5,064 nt of DNA, taken from NCBI GenBank assembly GCA_900556355.1, contig UNSP01000032.1, forward strand, positions 1 through 5,064. Reading direction: 5' to 3'. The notes under the pieces are model-generated. The model saw nothing but the letters and a program-made list of their open reading frames with translations. It was not told where the DNA came from and searched no databases. The translations under genes were made by a program, and so were the position numbers. Source of the DNA: Candidatus Saccharimonadota bacterium (lineage in GTDB: Bacteria > Patescibacteriota > Saccharimonadia > Saccharimonadales > Saccharimonadaceae). Below, piece by piece: positions 1 to 5,064 of this stretch (positions are counted from its first letter, which is position 1; each line of letters opens with the position of its first letter).

Positions 1-1139
1 AAGGCGTGAGCGGCAAATATAAGCTGGCAATATAAGCTCCCGCCAAGCCTAGTCCGTAGCCCAATATTCCGCCGAGGAATCCGATGATTGCTGCCTCGAT
101 TAAGAATTGATTGATGATATCCCAGCCCGTGGCGCCGACGGCTCGATATTAGGAATTGATTGATGATATCCCAGCCCGTGGCGCCGACGGCTCGTCTGAC
201 GCCGACTTCACGCTGGCGCTCGGCGACATTGACAAGCATCACGTTCATAACGCCTATTCCACCAATTAACAGAGAAATAATGCCGATGACAGTTAAGATT
301 ATCGAGAGAAACCTCGCGACATTAGACTTCTTTTCGTTTATCTCTTCGCCAGAAACGATTCGATAATTCTTATCGCTATCATGATTCTTCTTCAAAATAT
401 CGTCAGCCGATTTTATGACTGAATTGAGATTTTTATGATCTTTGGTAGTTACGATGATTTGCTGAATTTGCGGCGTTCCTTGGGTGAATTTTTTAATCAC
501 GGACAATGGAATAATGGCGGCGTTATTAAAATTCACGTCCAAATAACTGGCTGGATTTTCAATATTTTTCAACACACCAACAACGGTTAATGGTTGATTT
601 CGGATGTAAATAACGTTTCCGATAGATCTTTCGGTGCCGAACAAATCGACCGACAATTGCTGACCGACAACAACTCCGCCGATATCGTTAATAAATTGCC
701 CAGTAGCAATTTGCAAATTAGCGACGTCTTTTAGCGATTCCGTACTGCCGATTAATGCAGCATTTTGGATATCGACTTTACCTTCGCGGGCGCGCAGTTC
801 GGCGTGTAGAAATGCAATTGGCGCGGCTTTCGTATTGGCGATTTTTCCTATATCCCTGGCGTCCGTTTCAGTCAATGTGTTGACTGTCGTCGTGTTGTCG
901 GATTCGGTCAGTAGATTCGGGACAGCTTTTTGATTGCCAGACTTAACAATGGCGACAGGAGCGGATGATTGGTTGGAATTGTCGCCGAATAGGTGATTAA
1001 ATCCGCCAGTTAGAGATACAACCATGGTGATGCTGGCGATACCAATAGCTACACCTACAATTGTCAAAAATGTTCGTCCACGATTAGCTCGTAGTGCCTG
1101 AGTAGCGTTCTCAAAATGATTTTTTACTAATATTTTCAC
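1..1139 (-). CDS. MacB/FtsX-family ABC transporter permease, partial, C-terminus frameshifted
   Basis: This is the membrane subunit of a MacB/LolC-type ABC transporter, a family that exports peptides or lipoproteins or transmits force across the envelope rather than importing solutes. It starts at GTG 1139, which overlaps the ATPase stop (GTGA) and suggests translational coupling. Translation shows a cytoplasmic N-terminus, TM1 at about residues 23-45, a large extracytoplasmic MacB_PCD-like domain at about 46-276, TM2 at about 277-305, and the conserved FtsX coupling motif ERQREVGVRRAVGAT at 307-321. After residue 331 a 49-bp tandem duplication shifts the frame by +1, giving an Arg/His-rich nonsense tail that stays open to the window edge. 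The normal continuation (IINQFLIEAAIIGFLGG, then TM3/TM4 sequence) is present downstream in another frame. As read, the product lacks its last membrane segments. It is either a pseudogene, a switchable allele or an assembly error. The family call is firm; the substrate is unknown. Confidence 0.85.
   Translation of the reverse strand, partial: MKILVKNHFENATQALRANRGRTFLTIVGVAIGIASITMVVSLTGGFNHLFGDNSNQSSAPVAIVKSGNQKAVPNLLTESDNTTTVNTLTETDARDIGKIANTKAAPIAFLHAELRAREGKVDIQNAALIGSTESLKDVANLQIATGQFINDIGGVVVGQQLSVDLFGTERSIGNVIYIRNQPLTVVGVLKNIENPASYLDVNFNNAAIIPLSVIKKFTQGTPQIQQIIVTTKDHKNLNSVIKSADDILKKNHDSDKNYRIVSGEEINEKKSNVARFLSIILTVIGIISLLIGGIGVMNVMLVNVAERQREVGVRRAVGATGWDIINQFLISSRRRHGLGYHQSILNRGSNHRIPRRNIGLRTRLGGSLYCQLIFAAHA
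104..194. repeat. Imperfect 49-bp-period tandem duplication inside the permease gene
   Basis: A 42-bp block at 104-145 recurs exactly at 153-194, giving a period of 49 bp. The similarity continues into the junction: copy 1 is preceded by ctcgat-taa and copy 2 by ctcgat-attag, so the copies differ there by a substitution and a 2-bp indel. Each copy encodes, on the minus strand, the permease stretch RAVGATGWDIINQFLI. Because 49 is 16 codons plus one base, the second copy throws the gene out of frame. Confidence 0.95.
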
Positions 1140-1930
1140 GATTTTTTCGCCCTCGATTTCTTTGAAGATTTTTGCTTCTTAGGTTTTTCTTCTTTTTCGT
1201 CGTCTACAATTAACTTCTTAGTGAACTTGCGCTTTTCCTTATGCTCGTCAGTGTCGATTTTTCCGTCCAACATAGTGATGACGCGACTGGCATAATGGGT
1301 CAATTCTGGGTTGTGAGTAACCATAATTATGGTATTGCCGCGACGATGTAGGTCGGACAATTCTTCCATAATGAGATGACTCGATTTGCTATCCAAATTT
1401 CCTGTTGGCTCGTCGGCTAAGATAATTGACGGACTATTAACCAACGCTCTGGCAATTGCTACGCGCTGAACCTGACCGCCAGATAATTGATGTGGCATGT
1501 AATATTCGCGCTGTCCCAGATGAAAAGTTTTCAAAATGCGGCTAGCTTCCTGAAGCCGTTTGACTTTCCCGAGTCCTTTATACGTTAACGGCAGCGCCAC
1601 ATTTTCAATTACAGTCAGGCGAGGAATAAGATTGAAATTCTGGAAAACGAAGCCGATGTGTTTGGAGCGAATTTTGGCGCGTCGTCGTGAGCTGAGATTG
1701 TCGACAGCGACATCGTCCAGATAGTATTCGCCCTCTGAGGGCTGGTCTAATAGTCCAAGGGTGTTTAATAGAGTAGTTTTTCCGCAGCCGCTTGGACCCA
1801 TAATAGCGATAAATTCACCCTTTTTAACGGTTAAATCGACGTTATCTAAGGCGCGAATCTCAGCATCACCAAAGCCAAATTTTTTAGTGACATTAACAAG
1901 CCTAATGCGTGGTGGAATAGTTTCTTTCAT
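1136..1930 (-). CDS. ABC transporter ATP-binding protein, MacB/LolD type
   Basis: This is the cytoplasmic ATPase that powers the permease encoded immediately downstream. The 264-residue protein has all ABC hallmarks: Walker A GPSGCGKT at 45-52, Q-loop Gln97, signature LSGGQ at 149-153, Walker B IILADEP at 169-175 with catalytic Glu174, D-loop NLDS at 178-181 and switch His206. The spacing and the text around FVFQNFNLIPRLT are typical of the LolD/MacB/FtsE branch. I start it at ATG 1930. A longer reading from 2038 would run backwards through the tRNA and add sequence unlike the family. The start lies only 9 bases beyond a strong -10 box, so the mRNA is probably almost leaderless, and no Shine-Dalgarno is visible. 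An unusual lysine/glutamate-rich tail follows the domain (about 230-264). The stop overlaps the permease start by GTGA. The family call is secure; the transported substrate is not known. Confidence 0.93.
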   Translation of the reverse strand: MKETIPPRIRLVNVTKKFGFGDAEIRALDNVDLTVKKGEFIAIMGPSGCGKTTLLNTLGLLDQPSEGEYYLDDVAVDNLSSRRRAKIRSKHIGFVFQNFNLIPRLTVIENVALPLTYKGLGKVKRLQEASRILKTFHLGQREYYMPHQLSGGQVQRVAIARALVNSPSIILADEPTGNLDSKSSHLIMEELSDLHRRGNTIIMVTHNPELTHYASRVITMLDGKIDTDEHKEKRKFTKKLIVDDEKEEKPKKQKSSKKSRAKKS

Positions 1931-1939
1931 CTTTGACTT

Positions 1940-1969
1940 ATTATAGAGAATGAATGTTATTAAGTGCAA
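1940..1969 (-). promoter_or_regulatory. Sigma70-type promoter of the ABC transporter operon
   Basis: Read on the minus strand, TTGCAC (1969-1964) is followed by 18 bp and a perfect TATAAT (1945-1940). Transcription would begin near 1933, about three bases before the ATPase ATG at 1930, which implies a leaderless or near-leaderless message. No ribosome binding site is visible between the -10 and the ATG. Confidence 0.7.
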
Positions 1970-1990
1970 CCATAAGGGACAATAAAGTTG

Positions 1991-1999
1991 TGGTATAAT
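1991..1999 (+). promoter_or_regulatory. Extended -10 promoter of tRNA-Ser
   Basis: TGG followed by a perfect TATAAT at 1994-1999 forms an extended -10 element. The tRNA begins 9 bases after it, at 2009, so transcription would start at or a few bases before the mature 5' end. No good -35 hexamer is visible; the TG extension may compensate. It lies back to back with the ABC operon promoter, with -10 boxes about 50 bp apart. Confidence 0.6.
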
Positions 2000-2008
2000 T
2001 ATCAACAA

Positions 2009-2098
2009 GGAAGGGTGCAGGAGTGGTTGAACTGGCACGCCTGGAACGCGTGTAACGGAGCAATCTGTTCGAGGGTTCGAATCCCTCTCCTTCCGCCA
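2009..2098 (+). tRNA. tRNA-Ser (anticodon GGA), CCA encoded
   Basis: This is a complete class II tRNA that reads UCC and UCU serine codons. The acceptor stem 2009-2015 pairs with 2088-2094 (one G-U), followed by discriminator G2095 and an encoded CCA at 2096-2098. The D stem is CAG 2018-2020 with CTG 2032-2034. The anticodon stem 2036-2040 pairs with 2048-2052 around the loop CTGGAAC, placing GGA at 2043-2045. The long variable arm has six pairs (2054-2059 with 2064-2069, loop GCAA), as expected for serine. The T arm is GAGGG-TTCGAAT-CCCTC at 2071-2087. An open reading frame crosses the whole gene on the plus strand, but this is incidental. There is no terminator after it, so transcription probably continues into the ATP-grasp gene. 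Confidence 0.97.
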
Positions 2099-2158
2099 AG
2101 AGATATTTTAGAGGGTATTATAGAAACAAGAAAACATTATACATACTTAATCAATATT

Positions 2159-3160
2159 TTGATAGACGCATATAATGCCGGTAAGCTACCAGAGATAAAA
2201 GATATTATTGTCGAACCTGAATATGGGTATGTGGCGTCAATTAAGTATAATTCTGGAGAACACAGAGTTTTATATGGACACGATCCTGGGTTTAATTCAG
2301 GACGTGCAGAGCAATTAGCTAATGATAAGGGGTATACAAAGTTTTTGCTTAGAGAAAATGGCATAGATTGTGCAAGAGGTTCTGAATTTCTTTTACCTTG
2401 GTGGGCGGATATGCTGCGTCAATCAGACCGTCAGCAGTTTAATCACTCTATGCGTGACACAAAAGAAGCCCTTGGCTATATTGATAAATCTTTAGGATTT
2501 CCTGTCTATGTTAAACCTAGTAGAGGTTCTCAAGGAGTTGGTGTAGCTAGAGTTGAAACCGCTGAAGAACTTGATAAGCTTCTTAATCAGTATAACGAGG
2601 AGCGTGTTAAAGTAGCTGTCATCGAAGAAGAATTAAAAATGCCTGACTATCGTATATTGGTTTTTGATGATGAGGTAGTTAGTGCCTATGAGAGACGACC
2701 TTTTTCTGTTAAGGGTGATGGAGTAAGTAATTTAAAACAGCTAATTGATTTGAAACATAAGACCTTGGTAGATTCTGGTAGAGATATACATTTTGAAAGG
2801 CAGCTACCTATAATTATGAATAAATTAAGGAAAATGGGTCTGTCTATGACCGATATTATACCGGAAGGCGCAGATGTTCGTTTGATGGATATATCAAATT
2901 TATCAGCAGGAGGAACGCCAGTTGATGTCGGTGAAGTTATGCATCAGCGGTGGCGAGATCTAGCTGTTAGGGTGGCAAGAATCTTTGATTTACGAATATG
3001 TGGGGTTGATTTGGCGTGTAAGGATATTACGCAATCAGATAGCGAATACGGCGTAATAGAGGTAAACGCAACGCCTGGTGTTAAACAATTTATGGCAAGC
3101 GGTGTGGCTCAGCAGGAAAAGCTAGAAGATATTTTTGTTAAATTCTTCCGGACATTATAA
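2159..3160 (+). CDS. ATP-grasp ligase resembling cyanophycin synthetase/GshF ATP-grasp domains
   Basis: ATP-grasp enzymes activate a carboxylate as an acyl phosphate and join it to an amine. Visible landmarks are a helical lead-in (NDKGYTKFLLRENGI), the nucleotide-binding stretch VYVKPSRGSQGVGVARV, the central strand DYRILVFDDEVVSAYERR followed by VKGDGVSNLKQLID, as in GshF and CphA-like proteins, and the metal-binding C-terminal motif GVDLA...GVIEVNATPG. The substrate cannot be told from sequence. The start is uncertain. TTG 2159 is the first accepted start codon after the tRNA and gives 333 residues, but it has no ribosome binding site. Coding-like sequence ([21 protein letters not shown]) reaches back in frame to about 2102, directly after the tRNA CCA, with no ATG, GTG or TTG in frame there. 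An ATT start at 2105, or a gene truncated at its 5' end, is possible. About half its arginine codons are AGA/AGG (11 of 23 by eye), unlike the neighbours, which hints at transfer. It has no visible promoter of its own and is likely read from the tRNA promoter. Confidence 0.82.
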   Translation: MIDAYNAGKLPEIKDIIVEPEYGYVASIKYNSGEHRVLYGHDPGFNSGRAEQLANDKGYTKFLLRENGIDCARGSEFLLPWWADMLRQSDRQQFNHSMRDTKEALGYIDKSLGFPVYVKPSRGSQGVGVARVETAEELDKLLNQYNEERVKVAVIEEELKMPDYRILVFDDEVVSAYERRPFSVKGDGVSNLKQLIDLKHKTLVDSGRDIHFERQLPIIMNKLRKMGLSMTDIIPEGADVRLMDISNLSAGGTPVDVGEVMHQRWRDLAVRVARIFDLRICGVDLACKDITQSDSEYGVIEVNATPGVKQFMASGVAQQEKLEDIFVKFFRTL

Positions 3161-3164
3161 TGAT

Positions 3165-3299
3165 CTACCTTGCCGCAAATTCACTCACCAAATAAAACGA
3201 CCCAGCAATAACGACGTACGTATCAAGCTGCTGGGCTTTCTCGATGGCTTTTGTGAGAGCTCTGTCTGGATTGTATTCAATCTCGACTGCAAATTTCAT
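3165..3299 (-). pseudogene. folC: Remnant resembling the C-terminus of FolC (folylpolyglutamate/dihydrofolate synthase)
   Basis: On the minus strand a 44-codon frame ATG 3299 to TAG 3165 encodes EYNPDRALTKAIEKAQQL followed by VVIAGSFYLVSEFAAR. The last part matches the typical FolC ending (a run of the type VLVTGSLYLVGE), where a full enzyme has roughly 400 residues. Related-looking sequence continues 12 codons upstream of the ATG (QPIFAIIRYG) until TAA at 3336-3338, so this looks like a decayed tail of a longer gene rather than an intact small protein. An extended -10 (TGC then TATAAT, 3315-3310) sits 10 bases before the ATG, so expression as a tiny leaderless gene cannot be excluded. Its end converges on the ATP-grasp stop, 4 bases apart. 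The FolC assignment rests on my recognition of a short motif, so confidence is moderate. Confidence 0.5.
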
Positions 3300-3347
3300 A
3301 CCGTATCTGATTATAGCAAAAATAGGTTGTAATTTTTACTAAATAGC

Positions 3348-3377
3348 TTGCAAAACACTAGATATAGCGGCTATAGT
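3348..3377 (+). promoter_or_regulatory. Probable nrdA promoter
   Basis: TTGCAA (3348-3353), 18 bp and TATAGT (3372-3377) form a reasonable sigma70-type promoter on the nrdA strand, with a predicted start near 3384 and a leader of about 114 bases. A NrdR-box-like palindrome fills the spacer and a second lies just after the predicted start, which is the arrangement expected for repression. No better promoter is visible between here and the GTG start. Confidence 0.55.
3355..3370 (+). promoter_or_regulatory. NrdR-box-like operator 1
   Basis: ACACTAGATATAGCGG resembles the NrdR consensus ACACWATATWTWGTGT, with a strong left half and a weaker right half. It lies between the -35 and -10 of the nrdA promoter. 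NrdR is the usual nucleotide-sensing repressor of ribonucleotide reductase genes in bacteria; whether this genome encodes it is not visible here. Confidence 0.5.
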
Positions 3378-3387
3378 TATTATTGTA

Positions 3388-3403
3388 CGCTATATATATA
3401 GCG
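3388..3403 (+). promoter_or_regulatory. NrdR-box-like operator 2 (perfect 16-bp palindrome)
   Basis: CGCTATATATATAGCG is a perfect inverted repeat just downstream of the predicted nrdA transcription start. Its left half (ACGCTA, 3387-3392) lies 32 bp from the matching half (ACACTA) of operator 1, about three helical turns, which is the paired spacing typical of NrdR sites. Its AT core is two bases longer than the canonical box, so the identification is tentative. Confidence 0.5.
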
Positions 3404-3439
3404 AGCCCATAAATAAACAAAAACACAAGCTACGAAGAT

Positions 3440-3473
3440 AAGCCACCGGATGAGGTGCTGGTGGTTTGTTTTT
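3440..3473 (+). terminator. Intrinsic terminator-like hairpin in the nrdA leader (possible attenuator)
   Basis: AAGCCACCGG (3440-3449) pairs over ten base pairs, two of them G-T, with CTGGTGGTTT (3458-3467) around the 8-base loop ATGAGGTG. It is followed by G and five T residues (3468-3473). It sits after the probable nrdA promoter and 24 bases before the GTG start, with no further promoter after it, so it could stop transcription early. A competing smaller pairing, CACC 3444-3447 with GGTG 3454-3457, would break the larger stem. Confidence 0.6.
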
Positions 3474-3486
3474 AAGAGGGGAAATT

Positions 3487-3493
3487 AAGGAGG
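3487..3493 (+). promoter_or_regulatory. Shine-Dalgarno site that sets the nrdA start
   Basis: AAGGAGG lies 4 bases before GTG 3498. The ATG at 3496 is only 2 bases away and is followed at once by TGA (ATGTGA), so it cannot start the protein; the GTG opens the ATP-cone frame. This is the only strong Shine-Dalgarno seen ahead of a gene in the window. Confidence 0.75.
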
Positions 3494-3497
3494 GTAT

Positions 3498-5064
3498 GTG
3501 AAAGAAATTAACGTAGTCAAACGCGATGGAACGAAAGAGCCGTTTGATGCTAATAAGATTAACACAGCTATTTTAAAGGCGTGCGAAGGTTTGCCGGACC
3601 AAATTTCTAAGGTTGTTCAGGTGGCGACTGAATTGCAATTGACATTATTTGATGGAATTACAACCGAGCAATTGGACGAGGCGGTTATTCAAACGGTACT
3701 CCAGAATGTTAAAGACGATCCAGATTACGATAAAATCGCGGCACGATTATTACTGAAAACTGTCTATAAGCAGATTTTGGGCGATTACGAGACGGCAGAA
3801 GAATTGAAAAAGCTTCATGCGCGCGAATTTCCGAAGTTCGTTAAGGCAGCGGTGAAAGAAGGATTGCTGGATAAGCGCATGGCTGACGGTCGATTTGACT
3901 TGAAAAAGCTGGCGGCGGAACTTGATCCAGCGCGTGATGATTTGAGTAAATATTTGGGTGTGGTGACCAATAAAAATCGCTATGCTCTTCGTAAGCAAAA
4001 CGGCTCACCAATTGAAACACCTCAGTTTACGCACATGCGAATTGCCATGGGGCTTAGTTATAACGAATCTGACCCAACGACTGCAGCGATTGAGTTTTAT
4101 AATCACATGAGCAATTTGGAATACGTTCCAGGTGGCTCAACGCGAGTTAATGCTGGCGGTTCGTTCCCACAGCTCAGTAACTGTTTCTTGCTTAATGTCG
4201 ATGATGATATGGAGTCAATTGCTAAGGCTGTTCGCGACACAATGTGGATTGCTAAAGGCACGGGCGGAATTGGCATTGGTTTTACAAAGTTACGTGCGGC
4301 GGGTAGTCCAGTTAAAACCACCAACACTGAATCGACTGGCCCAATTCCATTTATGAAGATGATTGATACGGCACTTTTTGCGGTTTCTCGTAAGGGTAAA
4401 AAGGCTGGTGCGGCTGCAATTTACATGGAAAACTGGCATCTTAATTTTGATCAATTTGTTGACCTTCGCCAAAACTCTGGCGACCCATATCTAAGAACCA
4501 GATTTGCGAATACTGCGGTATTTATCTCTGACGAATTTATGAAGCGAGTAGAAAAAGATCAAGATTGGTATTTGTTTGATCCAGCAGAAACTCCAGATTT
4601 GACGGAATTATATGGCGAAGAATTTTCGGCGCGATATAAAGAATATATCAAGATGGCGGAGGCTGGGAAATTGCGAACATTTGATAAAGTTCCAGCTCGT
4701 CAGCAATTTAAGCGCATTTTGACCAGTTTGCAGGCGACGTCTCATCCGTGGCTAACTTGGAAAGACACGATTAACGTGCGAGCATTGAACAACAATACAG
4801 GTACGATTCACCTCAGTAACTTGTGTACGGAAATTACATTACCGCAGGATAAAAATAATATTGCGACGTGTAATTTGGTGAGCATTAATTTGTCGGCATT
4901 TCTCAGTGAAGATAAGACTTGGGATTGGGACAGGTTGAAAGAAGCGGCTCGTGCGGCGGTGCGACAATTGGACAATTTGTGCGACATCACTCAAACGCCA
5001 ATTCCAGAAGCGATGCATTCGAATCAGCAAACTCGAGCGATTGGTCTGGGAATTATGGGTCTTT
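3498..5064 (+). CDS. nrdA: Class I ribonucleoside-diphosphate reductase, alpha (large) subunit, 5' part
   Basis: This is the catalytic subunit that reduces ribonucleoside diphosphates to deoxy forms for DNA synthesis, working with a radical-generating NrdB subunit expected downstream of the window. The visible 522 residues begin with an ATP-cone allosteric domain (VKRDGTKEPFDANKINTAILKA, about residues 7-28, extending to about 95), then the RNR N-terminal and barrel domains. Catalytic landmarks are Cys229 in PQLSNCFLL, Asn441, Cys443 and Glu445 in SNLCTEI, and a second redox cysteine at Cys458 in ATCNLVSINL. Cys229, Asn441, Cys443 and Glu445 are each offset by four from E. coli NrdA C225, N437, C439 and E441, and Cys458 corresponds to C462. 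The NLCTE motif favours class I over the NPCGE-type class II enzymes. The start is GTG 3498 with a good Shine-Dalgarno. Arginine codons are almost all CGN. The gene is cut by the window edge; E. coli NrdA has 761 residues. Control probably involves the paired NrdR-like boxes and the leader hairpin. Confidence 0.95.
   Translation, partial: MKEINVVKRDGTKEPFDANKINTAILKACEGLPDQISKVVQVATELQLTLFDGITTEQLDEAVIQTVLQNVKDDPDYDKIAARLLLKTVYKQILGDYETAEELKKLHAREFPKFVKAAVKEGLLDKRMADGRFDLKKLAAELDPARDDLSKYLGVVTNKNRYALRKQNGSPIETPQFTHMRIAMGLSYNESDPTTAAIEFYNHMSNLEYVPGGSTRVNAGGSFPQLSNCFLLNVDDDMESIAKAVRDTMWIAKGTGGIGIGFTKLRAAGSPVKTTNTESTGPIPFMKMIDTALFAVSRKGKKAGAAAIYMENWHLNFDQFVDLRQNSGDPYLRTRFANTAVFISDEFMKRVEKDQDWYLFDPAETPDLTELYGEEFSARYKEYIKMAEAGKLRTFDKVPARQQFKRILTSLQATSHPWLTWKDTINVRALNNNTGTIHLSNLCTEITLPQDKNNIATCNLVSINLSAFLSEDKTWDWDRLKEAARAAVRQLDNLCDITQTPIPEAMHSNQQTRAIGLGIMGL

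Noticed and set aside
1931..2038. N-terminal extension of the ABC ATPase to 2038
   Set aside because: It overlaps the tRNA and both promoters, and the extra residues do not resemble the family; ATG 1930 fits the domain start.
1988..2098. Upstream extension of the ATP-grasp frame from ATG 1988 through the tRNA
   Set aside because: The tRNA is structurally perfect and accounts for this sequence; the translated stretch is incidental and does not look like protein.
3141..3160. Second copy of the tRNA 3' end (att site) closing an integrated element
   Set aside because: Only a short CTTCCG match is present near 3146; no meaningful repeat of the tRNA 3' end exists in the window and there is no integrase.
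3201..3235. Inverted repeat CCCAGCA/TGCTGGG as a bidirectional terminator between convergent genes
   Set aside because: It has a long 21-base loop, no clean T-run directly after the stem, and lies inside the FolC-like coding remnant, so chance is likely.
3384..3497. Cobalamin riboswitch ahead of the reductase gene
   Set aside because: A GCCACCGG string recalls the B12 element, but the rest of the conserved core is missing, and the enzyme carries class I motifs that do not need B12.
4103..5030. Several short minus-strand frames inside nrdA
   Set aside because: They lie opposite a continuous, motif-complete reductase gene and have no promoter, ribosome site or recognisable product.

Overview
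The window reads as a stretch of a small bacterial chromosome with moderate to low GC and the standard genetic code. TGA ends the ABC ATPase gene and no in-frame TGA is read through, which argues against the UGA-recoding candidate lineages. The compact layout, the genome-encoded tRNA CCA end, near-leaderless promoters and protein style suggest a Patescibacteria/CPR member, possibly Saccharibacteria. That placement is an inference from style and was not tested.

Layout. (1) Positions 1-1930, minus strand: a two-gene MacB/LolCDE-like ABC transporter operon. The ATPase (1136-1930) is followed by the permease (1139 down to the window edge), and the two overlap through a GTGA junction. The permease carries an out-of-frame 49-bp tandem duplication (104-194) that separates its last membrane segments from the reading frame. 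(2) Positions 1931-2008: a short divergent intergenic region with two back-to-back promoters, one for the ABC operon and one for the tRNA. (3) Positions 2009-2098: a complete class II tRNA-Ser(GGA) with CCA. (4) From immediately after the tRNA to 3160, plus strand: an ATP-grasp ligase gene with no ordinary start codon near its apparent 5' end and with codon use unlike its neighbours. (5) Positions 3161-3497: a gene-poor stretch holding an antisense remnant resembling the C-terminus of FolC, then a regulated promoter region with two NrdR-box-like palindromes and a terminator-like hairpin in the leader. (6) From 3498 to the right edge, plus strand: the first two thirds of a class I ribonucleotide reductase large subunit (nrdA).

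Functionally these are separate units: membrane export or surface maintenance (ABC transporter), translation (tRNA-Ser), an amide-bond ligase of unknown substrate, and dNTP synthesis. No wholly new multi-gene system is evident. The points most worth a second look are the frameshifting duplication, the tRNA/ATP-grasp junction, and the layered control region ahead of nrdA.
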